Shown here piece after piece: positions 1-11,700 of a DNA stretch of 64,000 nt. The DNA is from Oxytricha trifallax (lineage: Eukaryota; Ciliophora; Spirotrichea; Sporadotrichida; Oxytrichidae). The notes below the pieces were generated by a model that searched no databases, was not told the origin of the DNA, and saw nothing but the letters and a program-made list of their open reading frames with translations. The stretch's first letter is position 1. Each line of letters opens with the position of its first letter. Location of the stretch: contig ARYC01017979.1 in the NCBI GenBank assembly GCA_000711775.1, positions 1-64,000 of the forward strand. The letters are read 5' to 3'. Both the position numbers and the translations under genes were made by a program.

Positions 1-109
1 AAAATTCTATTTATGTTATTGTACTTAATTAACCCAATACAATTTAAAGTTTATATTACCTATTAATTAGTTAATAAGCTTTAGTTAATAGTTATTAAAT
101 AGAGTGAAC

Positions 110-875
110 ATGAATTAAAATCGACAAGAAGTTCCTGGAAATATCACGAACATAAATAGTAGATTGCTAGATGGGAACCTGAATACCAAATCTGACTGGT
201 ATAACCATCTAAAATATTCACGTAAATAATTATGTCTTAACACATTTAGTTGGCTATCACTTGCCTAGCTACAAGAAGACAAGCATGAGATTCATCAAAG
301 ATGTGTTGGCTTCAAGAAAAGATCTTCTAAAATCAGCAGATGTCATTTATGTGAATGTACCAAATTATCCTGAATTAGGGGTCCTGAACATATTCAATTA
401 TGTAAAGGACGATGAAGTAGTCAGTAGGTACCTTGGAGTTTATGATGGTCCTAAGACCTACCTGACAAGCATTTCTTTTATGGAGTCTTAGGAACCCTAA
501 GAAATGAATGGTTGACATAAATAGTTATGTCACACAGACCTAAAGAAACTAAGCAACAGACGATTAACAAATAGGGGAGACCATAGAGATAAGTTAAGAA
601 TTCTTAAAAGAGATTTAATCTATACCACATTTTTCAAGTAAGTTAACATAAATACTTATGATTTTATAGAACGTAAGGGAAAGGCCCTTTCATTACTAAA
701 ACAAAAGTCATTAGGGAGAAAACAACCTAAAAAGAGAAAGAGATACGAGATTTCTGGCTATGAAGAGGAATAAAAACAAAATAACTAATTTTAGTAGACT
801 TAATCAAATATGTCATTCAGAGATGAAAATACTATAATGAAAAGTCCACCAGGCAAAAGACTTTAATTGTATTGA
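110..875 (+). pseudogene. TBE-like 22-kD protein gene, frameshifted
   Basis: With TAA/TAG as Gln, translation from the ATG at 110 gives a protein alignable with the TBE 22-kD ORF of unknown function. The conserved core reads VNVPNYPEL (TBE: IEIPNYPEI), FYGVLGT, then an EISQEFLKEIQ helix. Two short GT-AG introns are visible, at 222-249 (28 nt) and 638-669 (32 nt), in the same places and phase as in the intact TBE copies. Two frame changes, near 473 and 525, break the ORF. The C-terminus is Lys/Arg-rich (KKRKR). It converges on the transposase at 930-1965. Homology is judged by eye against the copies in this window; function is unknown. Confidence 0.75.
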
Positions 876-929
876 TTTGCTTAAGACCTAATTAAATTAA
901 ATTTTTTATGTTAATTAAAGTTAATTAAT

Positions 930-1965
930 TCATAAACAAGTCTAAGACTTAAGTTAATTTATACAAAATTCTTCACTATTGACACAATCAATTGTGTCAA
1001 TTTTTTATATTGAGTCTTTAACTACCTAAAAATGTTTTGAGTTTGATAGTTTAAATTACAGTTTAATTAAGTCCTTTTTATAATGTTTTTTCACCCTGGA
1101 GAAAACATTTTCAATACAGTTGTATCTGGAAGAATATGGAGCATTAAATAAGAGCGTCCAGCCTCTTTCTTCAACGAACTATCCAAATACCTTAGAGTGA
1201 TGGGCTCTTAAATTGTCTAGAAAAATTGTTAACTTTCTTACCTTTATACCTTATTTCTAAATCTTGAATTATTTAGAGTAAGTCTTCTGTTTTAATTGAC
1301 TTTGGTTTTATTCTAAAACATTCCAAACCAAATTTAGGACTGATAACTACAGCTGCTGCAAGAGTATTTAAGTTTATTCCTTCTTTTTTTAAGACCTAGT
1401 TGCTGTATTTATGAGCCCATGATCTATAAGTTATTGAATGAGGCTTGAATATTGTTTCATCTAAATAGACAATATCAGATTAACTTTGTTTTACTTTGTT
1501 TAATTCTTAAAGTACTCATAATAGGTCTATTTTATTTTATTATTTTTTAAGATCAGTTATGTTGTAATCTGTCCTTGTAGCTTTTGTATTTATTCCATGT
1601 TATTTGAACAATGAATATAAGCTTGAAGTTGAAATTTTAGTTTCAGGAAATGCTCAATGAAAAACTTAGGCTCTTTAAGTAATTGAAAGCATCATTTAAT
1701 TTTTTAAGGTCTCTTATGAGATTAAATAATTAAGTTGTTCTTAATTCAGTTTCATTTTTCTATTTTTACACTTTACTGTATCTTTATTTTAGGTCTTCAA
1801 TTGTTTTAGTAACTTATTTATGAATTTTTCAGAAAGGTTTAGTGATTTTGATATTTCTTTAATAGAAGCAAAAATTCTACTTTATTTATGATAATGCTTT
1901 TGTCTAAATCGTAACAAACAAATAAGGTTACAATACTTTGTAGAAATTTTTTTTTCGCTATTCAT
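930..1965 (-). pseudogene. TBE-like DD34E (IS630/Tc1-type) transposase, decayed
   Basis: Cut-and-paste transposase homologous to the TBE 42-kD protein. From the ATG at 1965 there is an N-terminal helix-turn-helix (IKEISKSLNLSEKF), the first catalytic Asp in VYLDETIFK, the second in FLDNLRAHHSK, and the Glu exactly 34 residues later in NCIENVFSRVKKHYKK. In-frame TGAs follow VFH (where intact TBEs have Arg) and KIDLL, and a one-base frameshift precedes the second Asp near 1225. The length, about 345 codons, matches the 354-residue TBE enzymes. It is a fossil, but all three catalytic residues survive in the DNA. Confidence 0.85.
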
Positions 1966-2197
1966 ATTAAATAATCTTATAAAGTTAATTAATTTTATCT
2001 ATTTACAAATTTTACTTCAATTTTTATGATTAAATGTATTATTCTAATGAAAATCTGACGAAATATACACTTATTCGATTATTTAAATCATTGACTCAAA
2101 TTGACGCCACTTAATAAACCGTTTTCATATTTACGATATTTTTTGAATAAAGTGAATTGTATTAAATAATAAAATAGAGAAATAAATAATTAAAAAA

Positions 2198-2456
2198 CAT
2201 GTCTGATCAGAGTGCTCTGTGTCATTCAACAAAAATGTAAGTTACAAAAAACATATCTAACATTTTATTTTTACAGGGGTTGCACCTGACAAGATTGAGG
2301 GCGTCAACGAAGAGGGACTTCAGGAAATCGCAGAGAGAAGGGCACAGGAAGTCAATATTGGTGATGAAGACGATGAAGATGAGGAGGAAGATGAAGATGA
2401 AACGTTTTTTTTAGATTTACTACTACTACTGTTGTTATTACTATTACTATTATTGT
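2198..2456 (+). CDS. Possible coding segment with an acidic tail
   Basis: An ATG at 2200 runs to a GT-AG intron candidate (GTAAGT at about 2237 to TTTTACAG at 2274). Next comes a frame reading VAPDKIEGVNEEGLQEIAER and then an Asp/Glu-rich run. The composition is protein-like and more GC-rich than the surroundings, so it is probably a macronuclear-destined segment (MDS) or exon. The splice phase does not join the ATG to the acidic frame without a one-base change, so the start is uncertain. I do not recognise the family. Confidence 0.4.
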
Positions 2457-2718
2457 AAATTAATTTTCTAATTCACTTTATTTTATTTAAAAAGCATCAT
2501 GAATGCATTAACTTACAGATATTTTAACTTTTCAGCTTTTGGATTTACTTCTCTAACTATTTGTGAAAGTATTATAAGTGAATAAATAGCACGACATTTT
2601 CTTATACTACTTACAATTCTTAAGTAAACTGTATGAACTCTAAAACTAAGAAACTCACGAAGCATTTAAGCTTATTTCAATCGATATCTTAAAAACAGTG
2701 CCTAATTATCAAAGTTAA

Positions 2719-4354
2719 ATGAATGATAGCAATGCCAAATTTGGGATACTAAAGATCAAGATAATTAATGAAATTGAAAGACTTTGGTCTGATTTGAAGA
2801 CGAACAAATTTAAGCAGATACTCGTTTAAAGCTCTATAGAATAGAATAATTATAAATTTGAGGATTCATAAGGTCAGCTATAACCATCAACTTTTATTAA
2901 TGAGAATAAAGAAAAACGAAATCTATATGTCTAGTAAAGATCATTTCTGAATTAGCACGAGAAATATTAGATTTAAATCACGAACCCAGAATATCAAGAT
3001 TACTAAAAGTCTGATTTATATGAAGTATTGCTCTAAAACATAAACAACAATTCTGGGGGTATAGAATTACTTAAAATATACTCACAAGATGTCGAAGAGT
3101 TTTTGGTATAAGCAGAACCAGATACCATTTTTCAAAGGTACTAAATCTTACTTTAAAGGGCCATAGTTAATAAAGACCTTGACTAAAAACGAAAAGCTTA
3201 TTTTGATTTAGACTTTATAATTTATTGAAAGCTCTTAAATTGAGAAAAATGACAGTAACTTGCATTAAATCTATGAGCGTTCAATTTTCTTGAAAAACTA
3301 TATTTATTGGCTAATATAAAATTAAAACTAGAACTAGTATCATATTTTAGGCTATGTTTTGGAAAAATCTTTAGCTTATATCTAAGAGAAACGAGATTTT
3401 AGATAAGCATAACTTTTTATTTTCCTTTTTCCTAACTAAGAAAGCTAATTTTCTTGCTCCTCTGGGATGAAGCTTTTGATAACTTTGAATACAAATAATA
3501 ACTAATTGATTTCTTAATGGATGAGTAATTTTATGAATAAGATAAGTAAGCAATGAATATACACTAAGACCCATAAATTTTAAGTTACATAGAGAAGTAG
3601 TAGTTTATATTTAAGATTTCTTAACTATTATCCAATTACAATGCTTCAAATCAATAGTAGTTGAAAAATTAAGGCACAAAAATGAATTAATTTATTAGCA
3701 ATTAAGAAATTTATGAATTATTAATGGGAAACTAAATTGAGAAGCCAAAATCTTGGATTTATTTGCTTGAAAGTTTTTGCTTGCTAAAACAATAGTTATT
3801 GTCTATTTAAAATGTTTAAGAACTTCTTTAAATATCTAGGGAATCATGCCCTCATATAATAAAAAACTATACCAAGATATACAATGGGATTCATCTATTT
3901 TAAAAGCTTTTTTGGTTATAGACCAATTTTGGAGACTTCTTAATTTCAATTATAACATTAGTAGTATAAATCCTACCGATTTTACAGATAGAGAGAAATA
4001 CTGAAAGAAGTTAAAGAAGTTAATCCATTAAAAAGTTACTATATTAAGAAATTAACTTGTTATTTATATAGATTTCTGCTTTATTTATGGAACTAAGAGA
4101 TAATTCTATCATTTATTTATAAACTGTAGAGATTATTGTGAGCATATGCGAATAAATCAAATTAATGTTTAATTTTAATATCTAGAATTTAGTTTCAAGA
4201 TTTATAGAAAGCTTATGATAAAATAATAATTTTAAATAAAATTGAAAGAAATAATAAAAAGAAATCTACTCAGTAGACGACTAGGCAAGAATATAATATA
4301 ATAAATTTTTATTCAAATGATAATTAAAAAGTTGAAATTTTAATCAAGAAATGA
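2719..4354 (+). CDS. Unknown gene, probably several MDSs or exons
   Basis: Four overlapping open stretches in ciliate code follow one another on the plus strand: 2719-3231 (begins MNDSNAKFG), about 3220-3554, about 3520-4209, and about 4200-4354. Each changes frame relative to the one before, as expected for uncorrected IESs, small introns or indels. The third (about 230 residues) is rich in Leu, Ile and Gln and looks helical (KSWIYLLESFCLLKQ, FGDFLISIITLVVQ). No domain is recognised. The last stop overlaps the ATG of the TMEM230-like gene at 4351, so the two could lie on one nanochromosome. ORF length alone is weak evidence with a single stop codon. Confidence 0.45.
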
Positions 4355-4973
4355 AAATTTAAATATATTGCATATTCTTGGTAAATAATTCTAATAAATT
4401 ATTATAAGATCGTTCAACAGAACTGGATGATTCTTTTGACTCTGATAACGATTTACAGAAGAAGTATGACGATAAAGTGAAATAAAGCAATAGAAATGGC
4501 TCAACTATAACCTATGATATATTGAGATAAATGAGCAGAAATTTCTATAAAAATGTGCCCTCAAACCCCTTTTACTGAGAAAAAATTCCTTATAGAACAA
4601 TTATTGTTGTAAGTGTATATCTCATAATAAAATCAGGCACACAACCTAGCAATAGAAAACTATCTCATTCGATATATTTTTCTTAAAGATAGTAAAAATT
4701 TCATGATTTTCCTTTTTTTGTGCATAAACTTATTCCCTTACTTTAGGCATTTTTGTTTTTCTTGGGTGGTTTAATATTCTTGACTTTGGGTGCTCAAAAA
4801 CTATGAATGAAGGCATTTACAACTCTTATGAATTATTCATATTAGGAAGCATACTGTTCATTCCAGGCTTGTATCACACTTTTCTTGCATTTATAGCTCG
4901 TCGTAGAGTGGAGGGCTACTCCTTCGATGAGGTCGCAGTATTCGATGAAGATTATAACAAGGACGACGATTGA
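4351..4973 (+). CDS. TMEM230-like two-pass membrane protein, with two frame problems
   Basis: Homologue of TMEM230 (UPF0414), a small endomembrane/vesicle protein with two transmembrane helices. The start ATG is at 4351 and the N-terminus is acidic (LDDSFDSDNDLQKKY). The conserved EKIPYRTIIV is followed by an intron at 4609-4746 (GTAAGT...TTTAG). TM1 is AFLFFLGGLIFLTLGAQK, TM2 is ELFILGSILFIPGLYH, and the family signature tail is EGYSFDEVAVFDED, with the stop at 4971. Two oddities: an in-frame TGA at 4576-4578 just before EKIPYR, and a one-base frame change in the A5 run at about 4796 between the helices. Both may be assembly errors, since the reading frames agree with the family on either side. 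Family assignment is confident; integrity is not. Confidence 0.8.
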
Positions 4974-7900
4974 GTAAAAATAAGTAGAAATTTAATGGGA
5001 GTTCAAAGCAAAATATTATATATCTTAACATGCAGTTACAACCTTCATTTATCACTACAATATCTAATTGTTTAATTTGTTTTCAAAAAGAAGTATCATC
5101 TACCTTTTGTTTACAATGTCTTAGATTTAAATATATAAATTTCAGACTATCCAGATTTTCATTTCTAATTTTATATTAGAATCTTTTAGTTTGTATGATG
5201 ATTATCAGAGAGAGAGTGAATCGATATTGATAAACTGATTATCAATATATATAATTAACTCTTTCTTTTATGCTATAAATTCAGCAAATGCCTCTGTCTT
5301 GCTACCTTCTACATTTTAAATGTGTGACTCTACCTTAAATAAGCGTAATTATTGCATTGGAAGTTGTATTTCTGAAAATATTTACGATTACATATAGAAA
5401 AAATCAAAATCAAGAAATATTTTGAAAAGCTAGAACAATTGCAGGCTTGAAAGAAAATGTCTCTTTTGTAGTAGGGGTAGTTAATCAAAATACTTTTGAA
5501 AGTGGCAAAGTGTGTATATAAACTAAGTTAATAATATTTTAATTAAATTTGGAGTAGAATTATATTAATCTAATTAAGATTAAATATAAATATGTGAGAA
5601 AATATATAAATTTTTTATTACATGAAATAAGTATCCCTTAAATATGATGAAATTATACCTATATTAAAACTTTAGAAATAATATATATTCTAATTAAATA
5701 ATATTTCTATATTAAAATGCAGGAATAATTAATTGTGATAGTTATTATTAACATTAAATATATTTATATTATTGCAAAAAATTAATGCCCAATGAGAAAA
5801 GCATTTAATTTTTAATCATAAAACTAATAAAGTTAAATTTAACACTTATATTTAAAATAGACTTTATAATTTTATTATCATATAATTTAGATTTTTTCTA
5901 TATATAATCAATTTTAATATTATTAACAATGGGTTGTTAGAGCGCTAAGGCAACTATTTACAAAATAAGTGATCATATAAATTAAATATAATGCATATTT
6001 TTATTTAAATCAAAACTTTAGTATTTTCCTGAATTTTATTCATGCTCTAACTTAATTCTTATGATTTTTTTAATTTTCTTCTAAATATTTCTAAATATAT
6101 AAAATAAAAATTTCATACATACCAATTTGATAAAGATTATACAGCCACGTTTACAAACGCAAAGTTAGAAATGTAGACAAATAAAACTAATTAAAATCTC
6201 AAACATCAAAAATAATTAACTAAAAAAAGTAATAAAACTGGCTCTACTTACTTCAAATATAACTCTTTCTATGAAGATGATGAAATTCTATCTTAAAAAG
6301 GATGTTAGACTTCAAAATATATTTTTATACATAAATATTTGTATAAGGTTTATCAATATAATAAATAGAAAAGTACTTTTAGTCCTTTATTAAGGTTATT
6401 TATTAACTATATATTTATTACTAATTTATAAAATAACGAATCGGATTGATGGACAGTAAAAAAAATGACTTCACCAAGGGAAGAATAAAAAATTTTGAGT
6501 AAATTAAAAAATAGAGATAATTCATAAAAATCTATCGGAAATATGAATGAATAATCTACTCATCATTTTAATAACTTCCCCACTCTAATTAATTAACATA
6601 CTCCTATTACTCTCAAGGATAAGAATTTAATATGAAGAAATAATTGTGATTTAATACAAGAAATATTCAATAATATTTTATCTAAAATTAAAATTAAATA
6701 AGCAGGAATCGACTATCTTTAAGTATAATAAATTAGATATGTAAAATTAAAAAACTTGGCAATAAATTCTATAAGCCACCTTTAAACAAATATATAATAT
6801 TATAAAAAAATACAATTTAGTTCATATTATAATTTTAATATTATTATTAAATTAATTAATAAATAATCATTTTTTAAATATTTTTTAGTAAACAAATGTC
6901 TAAAAATATAAGACAAATTAAAAATTTTTAACTGATAAGTACGAAAAACCTATAAAACAAGCGAGAAAACTAAAATTTTTGTAAAACATTTCTGTTTCTG
7001 CCCCTCGAGATTAAATATTCTCTCAATCTTCATTTCAATGCTCTTAAGAAGATGACGACAATTAATTTATTAAAGGGGAATTTATAAAAAACTTTCTAAT
7101 TTATTTTACTATTACTAATAAACTCTTAATAACATGTAATATTTTAGTATTTATTTTTTTTAATATACGGAAGTATAAAAATTTTTAATCAAAAATTTTA
7201 TATTATTAATAAAAAAACAACTCACAATTTAAAAACAAAATAAAAATAGCAATGAAAAAAGCTAATCTAAAGTAGCCAAGAAGCAAAATTATCATAGATT
7301 AAGAGAACAAATTTATGAGAGTAATCCTGATGATATTTATATTTATATAATATTTATGCTAATATATGATATTCACACTGGAAATGAGCAGAATAATAAA
7401 AATTAGAATATCTTTAAGAAAATTCATTAAAATGCAAACCAAAGAGAAAGAGAGGAAATTTAGAATTAAATAAATTCGAATTTTAATTTAAAATAAAGAA
7501 TTTAACTGCAACTATAATTCATTTTTAATATTGAAGACATGTAATTTTCTCAGAAAATATTGAATGCATTAAATAATTTATTGCATTATTTTTGCTCATA
7601 TAAAATTGTTATAGTGTTTATTATTATTTCTTTCATATCAGTTATATAAATAATATTTATGTTTTTTTATATAATTTAATAATAAATCATTTGTTATTTA
7701 TAAATAATTTAATTAAAAAACTTTATCCTTTTTTTAATTCAGTCTTTTCATAATCATAATTGAGGCATATGTTAAGCTGATTATATATTAAAATCTGTAA
7801 TAAGTTAACTTTTGATTTATATTTATGATATTATTGGCTTGATTTACTTCTGTATGAATAAACTATATTAATTATAATTTAATATGTTTTTTAATTTAAA

Positions 7901-8780
7901 AATGTATTTTTTTAATTATAAAATTTTTAATTATTATAAGTACGAGAGTGTCTCCTAGAAAAACTGAAAATAATATTATTAATAAACATTAATAAGAAAA
8001 TAATTTAATTAAAAAAAATATATAACAAAGCAGACATTTAATATAAATAAAGTGATTCACAAAGTGACAGCGAAATAAATAAGACATTCTAAAATAGGTC
8101 ATTAAAACCAAATTTAAAGCTAGAAAAAATAAAAATGACTTCTAAATAGCAATATAATTAGATAAAAATATAAGTTTAGGTAAATAATTTCAAAATTAAT
8201 TATTTTTTATAAAAATAATGGGCCCTTAGTATGAAATAACTTTTAAACAAAAGCTTTAGCATTAAGATAATTATATTAAATTATTTATTTGCATAAGTCA
8301 TTAAAATTAAATTGCACTTTAGAGTAAAATTAAGCAAAATTATATTTTTTTAAAATTGGAAAATATTATTATTTTAGCAATAATAGATTTTGCAAAATTA
8401 AGGAATAAACAGAACTAAATATTTTAATTATTCATTATTTAATTTTCAACATTTATTGAATGTATTAATTACTTGAAATAATTTAAACTCAATGTTGCAG
8501 CCCAGTTGGTAAAAATAATAATTTAAATGAGTTTACTTATATTGCAAAAGTGCATTTAATCTTGAAATGTGAATATTTATAATTTAATTAAAATCATATT
8601 TTATATATGTTTTGATTTTGGTGAAAACGTGTAATAAATATGGCTTTTATTATTGATAGCACTAATATTAGATAAATGTATATACTATATTTACTTTGCA
8701 ATCAAATATTAGAAACTATTATAAATTTGGCTCTTTTTGAAAGGTTATAATTAATTGAGGTTTTAACATAAATTAGAGTT
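4974..8780. other. AT-rich germline desert
   Basis: About 3.8 kb of very AT-rich DNA with many homopolymer and ATTA-type runs. I see no convincing coding segment, RNA gene or inverted repeat. It is probably germline-limited DNA eliminated during macronuclear development. Confidence 0.5.
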
Positions 8781-8781
8781 A

Positions 8782-11700
8782 AAAAAAGCATTTTGGTATT
8801 TATAGTGATTCCGATTACAAGTCATTAAAAATTGAGCTTAGGTAAAAAATAGATTTTTTAATATAAATAATATCCCAGATCTTGCTCAATAATGATAAAT
8901 GTGCGTAAAAACCATGCCCGGATTTATTAAATAAAAGTAAAAATTCTAGACAAGAAAGTTTCTTGAGAAGTAATAATTTTAGCAACACAGCTCCTTCTTC
9001 ACCTTCTAGAAATGGAAATTGCAAAAACACAGTCATATTTAGAAAAAAATTTGATGCTACAAAAGAGTAGTATTATAGATAATAAATAAATAAAATCTTA
9101 ATTATTATCAATATTTTTAATAGTAAATTATTATAACAATAATTTATTGCTTAAAATTGTAAGTAGTTTGGATTTAATACCTTTAATTAAAAAATATTCA
9201 GTGTTTATAAACTTTGGGAAAATTTAATTGTTAAATCGTTCAATTGAAAATTCCTTGAACCTTTTTCTTAATATCTTTTATAGTTATCAAAGCTAAAATA
9301 TTAAAAGAACAAGATTCTATTTACAAGTCCAAAGACTAAAATTGTGTAAGAGGAATAAATGGAATTTTAGGGACAAACGATATTAAATTAATCAAACCTT
9401 CCAACATAAGAGTATTCAATATATCTCGAAAAATCAATTGTTTCTACAGAGGAGAATAAATTTGAAGACAACTTAAATATTATTTTTGAAATTAATTAAT
9501 GTAAGACTTAATTGAGAAAGAATTAGGACTAAAGTAAGTTTTAGAAGATTTGCTAGAAAAGATCGATATAAAATTTAAACGAACTTTATAAAATAGTTCA
9601 CATTATTCAAATTTGTTTGACTTTTGAGAGCATCTCCTTAAAAGCAAAGCTCACTAAACTTACCGCTGATCGGCAAGGATGATCCAATAAGGACAGATAC
9701 CAGGACTTCAAACTACAAGGTCAGTACTGGGAAAAATGGCTCAAAATATGCGACTAATAAATCCCAAACTATGAAATAAAACAGCTCGTTCAAGAGCTTA
9801 GTAGAGGGCACTTAAAGATAGAATTCAAACATCCTTCCTTTATTTTATTTAACTTCCTAAGATTAACATATTTGAGGATCCATTAGATAGCCTGTAACTC
9901 CAGTTATAAGATTCTAACTTCATTTTCCCAGATAGATAATTCGGTTAATGTCCATCAAGGACACAAAATTTTTACAGCTTTTACTTGAGGCAATTAGATG
10001 CGCCGTTTGAAAGCTAACAAAAACCATTAATTTCTATAAATTCACAGGAAAATTACAAAGAGTGGCTGAAGAAACATGAAAGTTACTAGCTTTCAAATCA
10101 ATCAGTAAGCCTACATACAACCCAACCAAATAATTTGAACAAAAGCTTATAAGTTTCAGGAGAAAAATTATATATGAGAGCGTCTAAGCATTCTGAGAGC
10201 AATAATCATAAAAGTTCATTTTTGCATTTAAACAGCTTGAACACTCTTCATCCTATGAGAAATTCTTCTCATAGCGATATGATAAAACAATCTTTGAATA
10301 AAAGAGTTAGAAAAAGAGCTTATTCTGAAAACAAGGACTTACTATGCAAAAGTGAAAAATCATAGTTAAAACACATTCATAAAAGTATTAAGAAAGTCAA
10401 TGAATCGATTAAAAGCTCAATTTCCTATAAAGATCAAAACATAGGCTTCTTTGATAAACCCTAAAATAATCTATAAGAGCTAGCTTAGAAAATTAGAAAG
10501 AATGCAACTCAGAGACCAAAAGAAGGCAACTTAAAAATCAATCTTGTAGCATATAATGGATAAGGTAGTTTGCTAGGCAAGAATCAACAAGAGGCTTTAG
10601 AATTTAAGACTTATTCTTTTGGAATGTCAAAAATTAATAGCTAGAGCGTTATGTCATAGTCAATGAATTTTGCAAATAATACATCTTAAGCTATGCTAGG
10701 ATTAATAGTGTCTTTACCTAAGCAGAAGCCTCACTCAAATAGAAATATATCAGGAGTGTAGAATAGGTAAGGCCATTCAAAATTTAAAAGTTCAAATAAA
10801 TCAAGGCTTAAACCTCGACTAAGGGAAACATCTTAGTTCAAAACCTAAGATAAAAAGAGTCAACATACAATAAGGGAATCAGATTCTGACTACGATGATC
10901 AAGTATAAAAGTCTTTGATTTCGTCAGATTTGAACTTTAGTAATGAATTTGCAAGTAAAACTTATTCATAAATTGCTTTAAATGAGAGTCCAATGAAAAT
11001 TGTAATTATTAATCAGCAACATAAAATTAGATGAAATTGAATATCAAATTAATTCTTAAACTCAGCACCACAATTAATTGTCAGCCAGCCATTTTTTAGC
11101 TAAATTTTCAGAATTTTGATTAGCAAATTCAGGGTCAAAGTATAAACAAGATTTATTTTGTCTTTTGTCTTTTTACTTAAATGCTTAAAATTATTTTATT
11201 AAAATTAAAAATTTAGTCAAGGAAAAAGTATGATAGACAGTATTATGCTTAAAAGTGTTAATGGTTAATCTTACACACAATATGGTGGGAAGCTGTCAAA
11301 TTAGCTTAACACTAGTTAAAATGTTTCGCAAATAGATTCTAGGTATGCAAACTACAGCTCATTAACGGGTATTGACGTCAGGGCGTCCCACCCTCGGTCA
11401 GGACGTCCCAGATGACGTCAGGACGTCCCAGGTGACGTCAGGGCGTCCCAATATAATAAATAGTAAAAAGTTTTTATAATGTTGTTTTGAACTCTAAATA
11501 AAATTCTCTTAGAATTTTAACATATCATTTCCTTATTTTGGTAACTATCAAAGGATATTACTATACATAAATTAAAGTTGTATATATTATTTGTGCTTAT
11601 AAAATTTATAATAATTTTTTATATTAAAATTGTGATATTATAATATATAAAATAATTTTAGCTAAAATCAATTTAAACAAGAATTGCTATTTTATAAAAA

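Larger units (their letters stand above)
1..1965. mobile_element. Decayed TBE-like element (22-kD and 42-kD genes), truncated by window start
   Basis: A 22-kD-type gene on the plus strand converges on a DD34E transposase on the minus strand, with 54 bp between their stops. This is the arrangement seen in the complete TBEs at 24462-28578 and 38587-47236. A 57-kD gene would lie left of the window. No C4A4 repeats are visible beyond the transposase start, so this looks like a divergent TBE-like lineage or a copy that has lost its ends. Both genes carry frameshifts or in-frame TGA, so the copy is dead. Confidence 0.75.

Noticed and set aside
4381..4408. 28-nt GT-AG stretch as an intron of the TMEM230-like gene
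   Set aside because: The frame from ATG 4351 reads straight through, and splicing would break it.
4567..4572. CCCCTTTT near the TMEM230-like gene as telomere remnant
   Set aside because: Single short block within coding sequence.
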